A DNA stretch of 64,000 nt from Chloroflexota bacterium (GCA_026713865.1 JAPONQ010000096.1:1-64000); one strand, 5' to 3'; shown: positions 7,700 through 17,221, numbered from the stretch's first letter. Numbers and translations are program-made. The notes: generated from the sequence alone by a model not told the origin.

Positions 7700-9675
7700 T
7701 GGCGTACTGGGGCGGCGGGGGCGCCGCGGGGTGGTCCGGCGACTGGATGCGCGGCGGCCGCGCCGGGCGCACCGACGGCTGGGACTACGAGGAGCTGGGG
7801 AAGGTCTACGACCCCTCGATCCTGAAGCGGCTGTGGCCGTACATCACCTCCTTCCGCTGGCAGGCGCTGACCGCCCTCGCCGGGATGCTGGTCTACTCGG
7901 TCACCTCCTACGTGCAGCCCTTCATCATGGGCATCGCGGTGGAGCGGCTCCCCGACACGGCGCTCACCCTCACCGAGCGCCGCGAGGCGGTGACCGTCGC
8001 CGGGATCCTGCTCGTCGTGCTCGCCGCCATCTCCTGGGTGGCGCAGTGGTCGCAGCGGCTACTGACCGGCTACATCGGACAGCAGCTGCTCTTCCGCCTC
8101 CGGCGTGAGCTCTTCGAGCACCTCAACAAGCTCTCGCTCTCCTTCTACGACCGGCAGGAGGTGGGGCGGGTGATGTCCCGCGCCACCTCCGATGTCGTGG
8201 TCATGCAGGAGCTGATGACGTCGGGCTTCCTCAACGTGCTGGCCGATCTCTTCGGGCTCGCGCTGATCGTCTTCTTCCTCTTCTGGCTCGACCCGACGCT
8301 CGCGGTGGTCTCGCTCTCCGTGATCCCGGTGCTGATGGTGCTGATGGCGATCTGGCAGCGCTACGCGGCGCAAGCCTTCATCCGCGTGCGGCAGGCCATC
8401 GCCGTCGTCAACTCGAGCATCAACGAGAACGTCTCGGGCGTGCGCGTCGTGCAGTCGCTGGGGCGCGAGGAGCACAACCTCGCCGCCTTCGACCGGCTGA
8501 ACGAGCGCAACCGCGACCTCAACCTGAAGGCGGGGAAGCTCCAGGCGGCGGTGATGCCGCTCGTGGAGACGCTCTCGGCGGTGGCGACGGCGCTCGTCCT
8601 GATCGTGATCGCGATGCGCGTCTTCGGCGGCTCGCTGGAGCCCGCGCACGCGCTCGGGCACGCGACTGCCTTCACCCTCTACATCCAGCGCTTCTTCAAC
8701 CCGGTGCGCGACATCGTGCTGCAGTACACGCAACTGCAGCGCGCGATGGCCGGCGCCCACCGCGTCTTCGAGGTGCTCGACACGGAGCCCGAGATCGTCG
8801 ACGCGCCGGATGCCATCGACCTTCCCGACGTCGGGGGGCGCGTCGACTTCCGGGGCGTCGGCTTCGAGTACGTGCCGGGCGTGCCGGTGCTCGAGGACTT
8901 CGACCTGCACGTGGCGCCCGGCGAGACGATTGCCTTCGTGGGACATACCGGAGCCGGGAAGACGACCGTCACGGCGCTCGTCAGCCGCTCCTACGACGTC
9001 AGCAGCGGTTCGATCATCGTCGACGGCATCGACCTGCGCCGGATCCGTCGCGAATCGCTCCGCCGGCGCATGGCGGTTGTGCTGCAGGAGCCGTTCCTCT
9101 TCTCCGGGACGATCGCGGACAACATCCGCTACGGCCGCCTCGACGCCAGAGACGAGGAGGTGCGGCGCGCTGCGGAGGCGGTGGGCGCCGCTCCCTTCAT
9201 CGAGGCTCTCCCGCTCGGCTACGAGACGGAGCTGCACGAGCGCGGCCAGAACCTCTCCGTCGGGCAGCGCCAGCTCATCGCCTTCGCCCGCGCCGTGGTC
9301 GCGGAGCCGCGCATCCTGGTGCTGGACGAGGCGACGGCGAACGTCGATACCCAGACCGAGCGGACGATCCAGCAGGCGCTGAAGGTGCTGCTCGCCGGTC
9401 GCACCTCGTTCGTGATCGCGCACCGTCTCTCCACCATTCGCCACGCCGACCGCATCGTGGTGATGGAGGCGGGGGAGATCGCCGAGATCGGGAGCCACGA
9501 GGAGCTGCTCGATCGGGGCGGCCACTACGCCGATCTCTACCGCATGACCTATGAGCGGCACGCGGGCGACGTCGACGAGGACGGCCTCGACGACGAGGAG
9601 GGCGATCGCGCGCTCGCCGAGCGCTCGAGCGACTGGGGCCTCGGCGCCGCCGTGCTCGGGGGCGGCGGGAGCTGA
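7699..9675 (+). CDS. Heterodimeric ABC exporter, catalytic subunit
   Basis: A 658-residue ABCB-type half-transporter, translationally coupled to the preceding gene. It has an N-terminal Gly-rich segment, six transmembrane helices and a nucleotide-binding domain with Walker A GHTGAGKTT. Walker B has the catalytic Glu (LVLDEATANVD) and the H-loop His is present (IAHRLS). Its signature motif is altered to LSVGQ (Val521). This complements the first subunit: its Walker motifs pair with the intact LSGGQ of the partner to make the active site. The acidic C-terminal tail (VDEDGLDDEEGD) has no known function. Confidence 0.9.
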   Translation: MAYWGGGGAAGWSGDWMRGGRAGRTDGWDYEELGKVYDPSILKRLWPYITSFRWQALTALAGMLVYSVTSYVQPFIMGIAVERLPDTALTLTERREAVTVAGILLVVLAAISWVAQWSQRLLTGYIGQQLLFRLRRELFEHLNKLSLSFYDRQEVGRVMSRATSDVVVMQELMTSGFLNVLADLFGLALIVFFLFWLDPTLAVVSLSVIPVLMVLMAIWQRYAAQAFIRVRQAIAVVNSSINENVSGVRVVQSLGREEHNLAAFDRLNERNRDLNLKAGKLQAAVMPLVETLSAVATALVLIVIAMRVFGGSLEPAHALGHATAFTLYIQRFFNPVRDIVLQYTQLQRAMAGAHRVFEVLDTEPEIVDAPDAIDLPDVGGRVDFRGVGFEYVPGVPVLEDFDLHVAPGETIAFVGHTGAGKTTVTALVSRSYDVSSGSIIVDGIDLRRIRRESLRRRMAVVLQEPFLFSGTIADNIRYGRLDARDEEVRRAAEAVGAAPFIEALPLGYETELHERGQNLSVGQRQLIAFARAVVAEPRILVLDEATANVDTQTERTIQQALKVLLAGRTSFVIAHRLSTIRHADRIVVMEAGEIAEIGSHEELLDRGGHYADLYRMTYERHAGDVDEDGLDDEEGDRALAERSSDWGLGAAVLGGGGS

Positions 9676-9762
9676 CCGCGACCCGCTGGCGGCGGCGAAC
9701 CACGGGGGCGTACGATGACGGCGGGCGCCGGCGAGGGCCGGCCCGGCGGAGGCTGGACCGTC

Positions 9763-10263
9763 ATGGGCGCTCGGAGCATTAGCCGCGATCGGGAGAAGGG
9801 GATGCTCGGCGGCGTCTGCGCCGGCATCGGCTCGGCGTACGACGTCGACGCGACGCTCGTGCGCCTCGCGTTCGTCGTGCTGGCGCTGGTCGTCGGCGCC
9901 GGGATCGTCCTCTACGCCGCCCTCTGGCTGCTGCTGCCGGCCGCCGGACGCCCGGGCGAGGATCGCTCGGAGACGGCGCGCGAGGGCGCGGCGGAGATGG
10001 CCGAGGCGGCCCGCGTCGCGTCGGGCCACGCCGTGGAGGCCTCGCGCGTCGCGTCGGGCCACGCCGTGGCGGCCTCGCGCGTCGCGTCGGGTCACGCCGT
10101 GGGGGCCTCGCGCGCGGCCTCGGTCCTGATCCAGCGGACGGCGCGCTCGGCCGCCGCCGCCGTGAGGGAGCGCCGCTCGTCGATGTCGAGCGGGGGGAGT
10201 GCCTCCCCGCAGTCCGACCGCCCCGAGGGCGAGAAGAACAGCCCGTCGGGACCGATCCCGTGA
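9763..10263 (+). CDS. PspC-domain membrane protein with an 11-residue tandem repeat
   Basis: A short PspC-domain protein of about 166 residues. The N-terminal domain (SRDREKGMLGGVCAGIGSAY followed by one or two hydrophobic segments ending in LWLLLP) matches the PspC fold, linked to envelope stress and anti-sigma-like roles in other bacteria. The cytoplasmic part carries three copies of A(S/A)RVASGHAV plus one residue, and ends in a Ser/Pro-rich tail. ATG 9763 is chosen because GGAGG lies 10 bases upstream and the PspC domain begins at once; an ATG at 9715 would add 16 low-complexity residues. The stop overlaps the next GTG. Confidence 0.7.
   Translation: MGARSISRDREKGMLGGVCAGIGSAYDVDATLVRLAFVVLALVVGAGIVLYAALWLLLPAAGRPGEDRSETAREGAAEMAEAARVASGHAVEASRVASGHAVAASRVASGHAVGASRAASVLIQRTARSAAAAVRERRSSMSSGGSASPQSDRPEGEKNSPSGPIP
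10006..10104 (+). repeat. Three tandem 33-bp units inside the PspC gene
   Basis: Units at 10006-10038, 10039-10071 and 10072-10104 are nearly identical at DNA level (a few substitutions only), and a fourth degenerate copy begins at 10105. Each encodes 11 residues, so copy-number change would keep the frame. Confidence 0.85.
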
Positions 10264-10724
10264 CCGGCTCGACCCAACCCCCGCAGGACGCGGAGGCCGC
10301 CGAGCGCGAGCGCCTGCTCGGACTCGTGCGGGCGGCGTCGGTCCCCTTCTGGGACCACGTCGGCATCACGGCCGAGGAGGAGAGCGCCGAGGTCGGGCAC
10401 GTGCGGCTTAATATGCCGATGCGCCCGGAACTGGGGACGCGCTTCACCGACGTCATGCACGGCGGCGCGATCTCCACGCTCATCGACGCGGCCGCCGCTA
10501 CCTGCAGTTCGACGCTCCAGCGCGCGGGCGATGAGTGGAGCGGTCTCGTCACCACCGATCTGAACGTGAGCTACCTCAACGCGGCGCGGAGCGACGTCGT
10601 GGCCGAGGCCCGAGCGATCCGCAGCGGGCGCACGATCGCCTTCATCCAGGTCGACGTCCACGACGCGGCCGGAACGCACGTCGCCAGCGGCCGCGTGACC
10701 TACCTGATCCTGCGTCCCCGCTAG
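10260..10724 (+). CDS. PaaI-type hotdog-fold thioesterase
   Basis: A 154-residue single hotdog-domain protein. The motif DVMHGGAISTLIDAA (HGG plus the following helix) is the family signature; a conserved Thr/Asp region (TTDLNVSYLNAA) follows. Enzymes of this group hydrolyse small acyl-CoA thioesters such as phenylacetyl- or medium-chain acyl-CoA. It starts at GTG 10260, overlapping the PspC stop (GTGA), so the two are translationally coupled although no functional link is obvious. Confidence 0.85.
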   Translation: MTGSTQPPQDAEAAERERLLGLVRAASVPFWDHVGITAEEESAEVGHVRLNMPMRPELGTRFTDVMHGGAISTLIDAAAATCSSTLQRAGDEWSGLVTTDLNVSYLNAARSDVVAEARAIRSGRTIAFIQVDVHDAAGTHVASGRVTYLILRPR

Positions 10725-10751
10725 GGAGAGCCGGCGGTCGCCCGGCGCCGC

Positions 10752-11882
10752 CTACGCGGGGCGAGCGGGCCCGCGCTCGGGCGGCCCGTCGGGCTCGAGA
10801 TCACCGTCCTCACCGGCCGCGAAGAGCGAGGCCTGTGCCGCCATCGTCGCCGCCACCGAGCCGGACGCCGGCGGCTGCCACGGCAGGCCGAGGTGCTCGT
10901 AGGCGGCGCGCATCGCGACGCGGCCGCGCGGCGTGCGCGCGAGGAAGCCGAGCTTGAGCAGGTAGGGCTCGTAGACGTCCATGATCGTGTCGGGCTCCTC
11001 GGAGATCGCCGCGGCGATGGTCTCGAGGCCCACCGGCCCGCCCCCGAAGCGCAGGACGACCGCACGCAGCAGCTCGCGGTCCATCTGATCGAGCCCGAGC
11101 TCGTCGATCTGCATCTGGGCGAGCGCCTGGTGGGCGACGGGCGCCGTGATCACTCCGTCCGCCATCACCTCGGCGTAATCGCGCACGCGGTGGAGGAGCC
11201 GGTTGGCGACGCGGGCGGTGCCGCGGGCCCGCCGCGCGACCTCGGCGACGCCGCCCTCGTCGATGGCGCAGCCGATCACGCCCGCGGAGCGCCGCACGAT
11301 GCGGCTGAGCGCCTCCTCGTCGTAGAAGTCGAGACGGTACGCCGCCCCGAAGCGATCGCGCAGCGGCTGCGAGACCAGGGCAAAACGCGTGGTGGCGCCG
11401 ACGAGCGTGAAGCGGTTGAGGCGGAGCCGCACGTCCCGCGCCTTCGGCCCCTTGCCCAGGATGATGTCGACCGAGAAGTCCTCCATCGCCGGGTAGAGCA
11501 CCTCCTCGACCGCCAGCGGGAGCCGGTGGATCTCGTCGATGAAGAGGATGTCGCCCGCCTGCAGGCTGGTGAGCAGCGAGGCCAGGTCGCCCGCTCGCTC
11601 GATCGCGGGCCCGGAGGTGATCCGGATCGAGACGCCCATCTCGGCCGCGACGATCATGGCGAGCGTCGTCTTGCCGAGGCCCGGGGGGCCGTGGAAGAGC
11701 AGGTGGTCGAGCGGATCCTGGCGCCGCGTGGCGGCGGTGATCGCGATGCGGAGGCTCTCCTTGACCGTCTCCTGCCCGAAATACTCGGGGAGCTGTCGCG
11801 GTCGCAGGGTGCTCTCGGCGCCCGCGTCCTCAGCCGTCTGCGTCGGCGCGAGCGGGCCGGGACGTTCGTCGCGGTCGGCCAT
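10752..11882 (-). CDS. ruvB: Holliday junction branch migration helicase RuvB
   Basis: A 376-residue AAA+ motor that drives branch migration of Holliday junctions with RuvA. N-terminal [12 protein letters not shown], Walker [10 protein letters not shown], Walker [10 protein letters not shown], sensor GATTRF and the arginine-finger region SQPLRDRFG are all present, followed by the winged-helix domain ([14 protein letters not shown]). Length is slightly above the usual because of a 30-residue acidic tail. ruvA and ruvC are not adjacent. The start codon is 6 bases behind a -10 box that abuts a LexA site, so expression is expected to be SOS-induced and the mRNA leaderless. Confidence 0.97.
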   Translation of the reverse strand: MADRDERPGPLAPTQTAEDAGAESTLRPRQLPEYFGQETVKESLRIAITAATRRQDPLDHLLFHGPPGLGKTTLAMIVAAEMGVSIRITSGPAIERAGDLASLLTSLQAGDILFIDEIHRLPLAVEEVLYPAMEDFSVDIILGKGPKARDVRLRLNRFTLVGATTRFALVSQPLRDRFGAAYRLDFYDEEALSRIVRRSAGVIGCAIDEGGVAEVARRARGTARVANRLLHRVRDYAEVMADGVITAPVAHQALAQMQIDELGLDQMDRELLRAVVLRFGGGPVGLETIAAAISEEPDTIMDVYEPYLLKLGFLARTPRGRVAMRAAYEHLGLPWQPPASGSVAATMAAQASLFAAGEDGDLEPDGPPERGPARPA

Positions 11883-11888
11883 GCCGGC

Positions 11889-11910
11889 ATGCTACAGAAC
11901 GCACGTTCTG
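11889..11910 (-). promoter_or_regulatory. LexA (SOS) box abutting a leaderless -10 element before ruvB
   Basis: CAGAACGCACGTTCTG (11895-11910) is a perfect dyad with core GAAC-N4-GTTC, the Gram-positive LexA operator. On the minus strand TAGCAT (11889-11894) follows directly and ends 6 bases before the ruvB ATG. LexA bound here would sit in the spacer of the promoter and block it. Confidence 0.85.
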
Positions 11911-11951
11911 AGCGCTAGAGGGTCGCGCGCACCGCCCGGGGCCGGGGCTCT

Positions 11952-12287
11952 CTAGTCCTCGGCGTCTTCCGCGGGGTCGTGCAGGTAGGCGAGATAGCGG
12001 CCGAAACGCTCCACGAGCAGGACGAGCAGTCCCTCCTCGTCGCGCTCGGCGAGGAAGCGGGGAAGCTCGGCGCCGCGACCCTGCACCAGGAAGGTCTCGC
12101 CGCCGTAGTGGAAGCGCTCGCCCGCGGCGGTGAGGTAGTAGGGCGGCGGGCCGGCGCGCTCGTTGAGCGGGAGGACGAAGACCTCCACGCCCTCGTCGGT
12201 GAGGAGATCCAGATCGTCGAAGCCGACCTCGACGCGTTCGTCGAAGTCGCGCTCCGCCTCGGTTCCCGGCGGTGCCTCCGCCGCCAT
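11952..12287 (-). CDS. Small acidic hypothetical protein
   Basis: A 111-residue protein that I do not recognise. It is rich in Asp and Glu, without signal peptide, Cys pairs or transmembrane segment. It reads as alternating short strands (VEVFVLPL, PYYLTAAGERFHYGG, ETFLVQ), reminiscent of small beta-rich proteins such as DUF1292 members, but the match is not firm. ATG 12287 has GGGAG 9 bases upstream. It lies directly upstream of ruvB on the same strand, yet ruvB has its own SOS promoter. Confidence 0.6.
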   Translation of the reverse strand: MAAEAPPGTEAERDFDERVEVGFDDLDLLTDEGVEVFVLPLNERAGPPPYYLTAAGERFHYGGETFLVQGRGAELPRFLAERDEEGLLVLLVERFGRYLAYLHDPAEDAED

Positions 12288-12377
12288 AGCCCCGCTCCCT
12301 CTCGTCCCGAACGCCGGTGCCGCGCGATCATACGGCGGGAGGGCCTCCGCCGCATCCGGCCGCCCGCCCCCGGCGCG

Positions 12378-13193
12378 TCACGGGGCGCCGGCGTCCCCGC
12401 GGGGGGCGAACGCGTCGAGCATGAGTGCCAGGCACTTCACGCTGCCGCCCGCCTTGATGAACTCGTCGGTGGCGCTCTCCACCGGCTCGTAGCCGCGCTC
12501 CCGCAGGGCGCCCGCGGTGGCCGGACAGCCCGCATTCATCACGACGTGGCGGTCGACGACCAGCGCGTTGCACGCGAAGCGCAGCGCCTCTTCCGGCTCG
12601 ACGGCGATCAGATCGTCGAAGTGCGCGGCGAGCCGCGCGCGGCCCTCGGACGTGAAGGCCGCGGGCGCGTAGAGCGCGCGCCCTCCGCCCAGCGGGGCGA
12701 AGCAGGTGTCGAGGTGGTAGAATCGCTCGCTGGCCAGCTCGAGCCTCACCAGTTCGCCGCCCAGCGCCTCCTCCAGGTGGTCGAGCGCGCGGAACTCGGT
12801 GCGGTAGCGATGGCCGGCGAAGACGCGCTCCCCCGCGGGGAGGACGTCGCCCTCGCCCTCCCAATAGTGGGGGAGGTGGATCGTCTCGATGCGGTACCCG
12901 CGCCGGCGGAACCAGCGAATGAAGTGATCCTCCTCCGGACGTCGCTCGGGAAAGCGGAAGTTCGAGGGGATGAAGCGCCCGCCCAGCACGACGCCCGCGT
13001 TCGCCGTGAACGTCATGTCCGGCGCCCCGGGCGCCTGGCGGATCAACTCGACCGCGACGCCGAGCTCCTCGATGCGCACCCGCAGCCGCCGCCACTGATC
13101 GAGCGCGCGCGTTCCGTGCACGCGGTTCGATCGTCGCATCCAGGGGTTGATCTCGTAGTCGATCCGGTAGTGCACCGGCTCGCACATCAGCAC
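12378..13193 (-). CDS. Dimethylargininase / arginine deiminase-family amidinohydrolase
   Basis: A 271-residue member of the pentein (guanidine-group-modifying) superfamily, closest in motif layout to dimethylarginine dimethylaminohydrolase. Visible active-site elements are APDMTFTANAGVV, WEGEGD, the His in YHLDTCF, FACNALVV and the nucleophilic Cys in GGSVKCLAL near the C-terminus. It would hydrolyse arginine or methylarginine to citrulline plus an amine or ammonia, in the cytoplasm. The start codon is GTG 13193, with an in-frame ATG two codons later (13187). No arginine pathway genes flank it. Confidence 0.8.
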   Translation of the reverse strand: MLMCEPVHYRIDYEINPWMRRSNRVHGTRALDQWRRLRVRIEELGVAVELIRQAPGAPDMTFTANAGVVLGGRFIPSNFRFPERRPEEDHFIRWFRRRGYRIETIHLPHYWEGEGDVLPAGERVFAGHRYRTEFRALDHLEEALGGELVRLELASERFYHLDTCFAPLGGGRALYAPAAFTSEGRARLAAHFDDLIAVEPEEALRFACNALVVDRHVVMNAGCPATAGALRERGYEPVESATDEFIKAGGSVKCLALMLDAFAPRGDAGAP

Positions 13194-13236
13194 CCGCTGC
13201 GTCCCCGCGCCGCCGCCGCTCCCGGGCGCCCGGCGT

Positions 13237-13695
13237 TCAGGCCGGCGCGCGCCGGACGCCCGCGAGGTCGGCCGCCGCGAGCAGGGCGATCGCCGTGACC
13301 ACGAGAGCCGAGGCCACGCACCAGATGCAAATCGCCTCGATCACGAAGAGCTCGAGGTAGGTCAGGTAGGCCGAGAAGGCGGTCCCGGCGAGCGCGAGGG
13401 CGAAGCACCACACGCCGAGCACCGCCGGCTCGCCGGCCGCGTCGGCGCGCCACGGGCCGAGGCGGCGCAGCGCGCAGAGCGCGGCCAGCGCGCCGTACAT
13501 CGCCAGGCCGAGCACGGCAACCGGGATGCCGGCCACGTCCGCGTACTCGGAGCCCTGGACGGCCTGGCAGTCCCCGACGCCCGAGCACGCCGCCTCGGCG
13601 GCGGGGTCGAGCGCGACCCAGCTCAGGTAGGCGGCGATGGCCACGCCGGCCAGGGAGAGCGCCAGCAATGCGTCCAGGCGGGGCCGCGGCGCCAC
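13237..13695 (-). CDS. VKOR-family disulfide-regenerating membrane protein
   Basis: A 152-residue vitamin K epoxide reductase homologue with four transmembrane helices. It contains the loop Cys pair (ACSGVGDC) and the redox CxxC in the last helices (ICIWC). Bacterial VKOR reoxidises DsbA-type proteins using quinone. It starts at GTG 13695, sharing one base with the stop of the DsbA-like gene upstream, so the two form an oxidative folding unit. A longer open frame upstream is an antisense-type shadow of dsbA and was ignored. Confidence 0.88.
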   Translation of the reverse strand: MAPRPRLDALLALSLAGVAIAAYLSWVALDPAAEAACSGVGDCQAVQGSEYADVAGIPVAVLGLAMYGALAALCALRRLGPWRADAAGEPAVLGVWCFALALAGTAFSAYLTYLELFVIEAICIWCVASALVVTAIALLAAADLAGVRRAPA

Positions 13696-14486
13696 TACTG
13701 GTCGGCCGCCCGGCGGATCGCCTCGCGGTAGCTGTCGATGGGGTTGAGACCCCGGATCACCTGCGCGCCGATGATGACCGACGGCGTCGACGTGATGCCG
13801 GCCGACTGCGCCTGCCGGCTGAGGGCCGAGAGCTCGGCGCGCTTCTCTCCCGAGTCGAGGCAGGCGTCGAAGCGGGCGAGGTCCAGTCCGCCGACGGCCG
13901 CCTCGACCTCGCGCGCGTACTCCTTCAGGCGATCGCGGGAGAAGGTGCCGTCGTTGCGGGTCGGGCTCTGGCGCAGGAAGAGGATGTCGTGCATCTCCCA
14001 GAAGCGGCCCTGGTCGGCGGCGCAGAGCGCGGCCTCGTTCGCCCGCTCGGAGTCGGGGCCGAGCACCTCCACCGGCCAGTACTCGATGGCCGCCTCCCCC
14101 GTCTCCACGAACTCGGCGCGCAGCAGCGGCGCCACCTGCTCGTGGAAGTTGCGGCAGAACGGGCACTGGAAGTCGGAGAACTCGAAGATGCGCACCGGCG
14201 CGCCCGGATCGCCCTCGACGCGCCCGAAGACGGCCCCGCGCACAAGCGGCTCGTAGGCCTCGCTCGAGCCGCCGCCTCCGCCGCCTCTCTGGCTCACGAC
14301 GACGAGCGCCACCACGACGATGAGCGCGCCCGCGAGCGAGCCGATCGTCAGGAAGCCGCCGAAGGAGTCGACGGTCGCCCGCCAGCCCTGCGGCGGCGTC
14401 CCGCTGCTCGGCGGGGTGCCGCCCCCCGTGTTCTGCCGGCGCGCGCGGCGGCGCCGCCGCCGCCGTCCGGGGCCCTCCTGTGCCAT
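13695..14486 (-). CDS. Membrane-anchored DsbA-like thiol oxidoreductase
   Basis: A 263-residue protein with a basic Arg-rich N-terminus, one transmembrane anchor (about residues 47-66) and an extracytoplasmic thioredoxin fold. The active site is CPFC within FSDFQCPFCRNF, and the cis-proline loop is TSTPSVII. An extra Cys pair (ALCAAD, DACLDS) is present in the helical insert. It introduces disulfide bonds into exported proteins and is coupled to the VKOR partner downstream. ATG 14486 has GGGAG 5 bases upstream; the preceding GTG codon is less well placed. Confidence 0.9.
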   Translation of the reverse strand: MAQEGPGRRRRRRRARRQNTGGGTPPSSGTPPQGWRATVDSFGGFLTIGSLAGALIVVVALVVVSQRGGGGGGSSEAYEPLVRGAVFGRVEGDPGAPVRIFEFSDFQCPFCRNFHEQVAPLLRAEFVETGEAAIEYWPVEVLGPDSERANEAALCAADQGRFWEMHDILFLRQSPTRNDGTFSRDRLKEYAREVEAAVGGLDLARFDACLDSGEKRAELSALSRQAQSAGITSTPSVIIGAQVIRGLNPIDSYREAIRRAADQ

Positions 14487-14585
14487 CACTCTCCCCTTCT
14501 CGCACCCGCCGGCCGGGCGAGCTCATCACGGTCGGGCGCCCCCGCGCGCCGGGCCCGCCGGCCGCCGCGGCCGGCCCGCAACCTC

Positions 14586-14591
14586 AGGATA
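14586..14591 (-). promoter_or_regulatory. Putative -10 box (TATCCT) for dsbA-vkor
   Basis: On the minus strand, CATTATCCT precedes dsbA by about 100 bases; the same CATTATCC string forms the -10 of the promoter at 2619. No good -35 is seen. The rest of the gap 14487-14655 holds only G+C-rich sequence after clpC. Confidence 0.35.
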
Positions 14592-14655
14592 ATGTCGGCG
14601 GGGGGCACGCGCCGCCCCCGCCCCGCGAGGGTCCCCGGCGTACCCGGAGGCGCGG

Positions 14656-17151
14656 CTAGACGGCCACGCTCTCCCCGACGCCGTCGGGGTCCCCGCCGGC
14701 GGGACGATCCGACGTCCCGTCTTCGGGAGCACGCTCCTCCCTGTGGAAGCGGAAGTCTCCGCTCTCGTCCAGGTCGATCACGGCCCGGTCGCCGGCCTCG
14801 AACTCGCCCGCGAGCACGCGCCTCGCCAGCGGATTCTCGAGCAGGCGCTCGATCGTGCGCCGCAGCGGCCGGGCGCCGAACTCCGGGTCGTAGCCGTCGG
14901 CGACCAGCCGCTCGCGTGCGGCCTCGCTCACCGCGAAGCCGACCTGCCGCTCCGCGAGGCGCTCGCGCACCTCATCGAGCATGAGGTCGGCGATGCGCGC
15001 GATCTCGGACTCGGTGAGCGGTTCGAAGACGATCACGTCGTCGAGCCGGTTCAGAAACTCGGGCCGGAAGGTGCGCTTGAGCGCGCCCTCCACCGACCGC
15101 ACGAGGCCGGAGCGCTCCGACTCGCTGCGCGTGCGGACCAGGCCCATCTCCTGCTGCCTCGATCCGCCGCCGAGGTTGGACGTGAGTATCACCACGGTGT
15201 TGCGGAAGCTCACGACGCGTCCCTGCGCGTCGGTGAGGCGCCCGTCGTCCATGATCTGCAGCAGCGCGTTGAAGACGTCCGGATGGGCCTTCTCAATCTC
15301 GTCGAGGAGGATGACGCGGTAGGGCCGTCGCCGTACGGCCTCGGTGAGCTGTCCGGCCTGCTCGAAGCCGACGTAGCCCGGCGGCGCTCCGAAGAGGCGC
15401 GAGACGGTGTGTCTCTCCTGGAACTCCGACATGTCGAGGCGCAGGAGCGCATCCTCGTCGTCGAAGAGGTAGCCGGCGAGCGCCTTGGCGAGGTGCGTCT
15501 TCCCGACGCCGGTGGGGCCCACGAAGATGAACGATCCGATGGGGCGCCGCGGATCCTTGAGGCCGGAGCGGGCGCGGCGGATGGCATCGGAGAGGACCGC
15601 GATCGCGGCGTCCTGGCCCACCACGCGCTCGTGGAGCGCGGCCTCCATGTGGAGCAGCCGCTCCGCCTCGTCCGTGAGCAGCTGCTCGACGGGGATTCCG
15701 GTCACCTGCGCGAGGATCGAGGCGATGTCCTCCTCGTCCACCTCCTCGCGCGGGCCGGCGCCGTCGCCGAGGTCGGCCGAGAGCCGCTCGTAGCGCTCCT
15801 GCACGGCGATCACCTGCTGCTTGATGCGGGCGGCGGCCTCGTAGTCCTCGCGCGCAGCGGCGGCATCGAGGCGCGAGGCGGCGTCGTCGAGCTCGGTGCG
15901 CAGCTCTCGCATCTCGGGGGTGAGCGACTCCGCCCGGATCACGTGTCGCGACGCCGCCTCGTCGACGAGATCGATCGCCTTGTCGGGAAGCTGGCGCCCG
16001 GTGATGTAGCGGTCGGAGAGCCGCGCCGCCTCGGCGAGAGCGCGGTCGGTGATGCGCAGGCCGTGGTGCTCCTCGTAGCGGGCGCGGAGGCCGCCGAGGA
16101 TGTCGATCGTCTCCTCCACCGAGGGGGCGTCGACGTAGACGGGGGAGAAGCGGCGCTCGAGAGCGGGGTCTTTCTCCACGCCGGTGCGGTACTCGTCCAG
16201 GGTCGTCGCGCCGATGACGCGCAGCTCCCCTCGTGCCAGCGCCGGCTTTAGCATGTTGCCGGCGTCGATCGCCCCCTCCGCGCCCCCGGCACCGACCAGC
16301 GTGTGCAGCTCGTCCAGGAAGAGCAGCACCTCGCCGGCCGACTCGCGGACCTCGCGGATGACGGATTGCAGCCGCTCCTCGAACTCCCCGCGGAACTTCG
16401 AGCCGGCGAGCATGCCGGGCAGATCGAGGGCGAGCACGCGCTTCCCCCGCAACCGCTCGGGGACATCGTCGGAGACGACGCGCTGCGCGAGCCCCTCCAC
16501 GACGGCGGTCTTCCCGACCCCGGCCTCGCCGATCAGGACGGGGTTGTTCTTGGTGCGACGGTTGAGGATCTGCATGACGCGCGCGATCTCGTCCTCGCGG
16601 CCGACCACCGGGTCGAGCTCGCCCTGACGGGCGAACTCGGTGAGGTCGCGGCTGTAGCGCGTCAGCGCCTGGTAGCGCGACTCGGCCGTCGGCGAGTCGA
16701 CGCGCGCCGTTCCGCGGGTCTCGCGCAGGGCGCGGTAGACGGCTTCCTTGGTGATGCGCTCCTCCTGGAAGAGTCGCGCCGCCTCGCCCTCCCGCTCGTC
16801 GGCGATCGCGATCAGGAGGTGCTCCACGCCGACGTAGTCGTCCTGCAGCCGGTCGGCCTCGGCGTTGGCGGCCTCGAGCATCCGCACGATGCGGGGGGTC
16901 GTGTAGATCTGCACGACGTCGTAGGCGAGCCTGGGGGCCTTCGCCAGCTCCGCCTCGAGACGCCCCGTCGCGCGCTCGGGATCGACGCCGAGGCGAGCGA
17001 GCAGATCCGGCACGAGTCCCTCGCGCTGCCGCAGCAGCGCGAGCAGCACGTGCTCGACGTCCCACTGCGAGTGGCGCTGCTCGCGCACCATCTGCTGGGA
17101 CGCCTGGATCACCTGCTGCGCCTGCTCGGTGAAGCGATCCTGCCTCATCAT
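14656..17151 (-). CDS. clpC: ClpC-type AAA+ unfoldase
   Basis: An 831-residue double-AAA+ Hsp100 protein. It has the Clp N-domain (1-145), Walker A1 GEAGVGKT (208-215), a short middle region with a UVR-like motif ([14 protein letters not shown]), and Walker A2 GPTGVGKTH (about 545). The C-terminal D2-small domain and an acidic tail follow. The long coiled-coil middle domain of ClpB is missing, and an MGL tripeptide sits where ClpP-binding loops occur, so a ClpC-like partner of ClpP is favoured over a ClpB disaggregase. It is the last gene of a dnaJ-hspR-clpC unit, so HspR control is expected. SD AAGGGA lies 9 bases before the ATG. Confidence 0.88.
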   Translation of the reverse strand: MMRQDRFTEQAQQVIQASQQMVREQRHSQWDVEHVLLALLRQREGLVPDLLARLGVDPERATGRLEAELAKAPRLAYDVVQIYTTPRIVRMLEAANAEADRLQDDYVGVEHLLIAIADEREGEAARLFQEERITKEAVYRALRETRGTARVDSPTAESRYQALTRYSRDLTEFARQGELDPVVGREDEIARVMQILNRRTKNNPVLIGEAGVGKTAVVEGLAQRVVSDDVPERLRGKRVLALDLPGMLAGSKFRGEFEERLQSVIREVRESAGEVLLFLDELHTLVGAGGAEGAIDAGNMLKPALARGELRVIGATTLDEYRTGVEKDPALERRFSPVYVDAPSVEETIDILGGLRARYEEHHGLRITDRALAEAARLSDRYITGRQLPDKAIDLVDEAASRHVIRAESLTPEMRELRTELDDAASRLDAAAAREDYEAAARIKQQVIAVQERYERLSADLGDGAGPREEVDEEDIASILAQVTGIPVEQLLTDEAERLLHMEAALHERVVGQDAAIAVLSDAIRRARSGLKDPRRPIGSFIFVGPTGVGKTHLAKALAGYLFDDEDALLRLDMSEFQERHTVSRLFGAPPGYVGFEQAGQLTEAVRRRPYRVILLDEIEKAHPDVFNALLQIMDDGRLTDAQGRVVSFRNTVVILTSNLGGGSRQQEMGLVRTRSESERSGLVRSVEGALKRTFRPEFLNRLDDVIVFEPLTESEIARIADLMLDEVRERLAERQVGFAVSEAARERLVADGYDPEFGARPLRRTIERLLENPLARRVLAGEFEAGDRAVIDLDESGDFRFHREERAPEDGTSDRPAGGDPDGVGESVAV

Positions 17152-17221
17152 CGGCGTCCATCCCTTCCCTGCTCTGCCCGGACCGCGACGGCGCCCGCAC
17201 CCGTCTGCGCCCGGCGCGCGG

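Noticed and set aside
11952-12287. Assignment as a DUF1292 protein
   Set aside because: Only the length and beta-rich pattern agree; no diagnostic motif could be confirmed by eye.
14743-16251. Long antisense open frame over clpC (and similar ones over secA at 19849-22542, over the exporter gene at 8059-10095 and over htpX at 3976-5046)
   Set aside because: These are frames kept open by G+C-rich codon bias. Their translations are rich in Arg, Gly and His without domains, and they lie fully antisense to genes with clear motifs.
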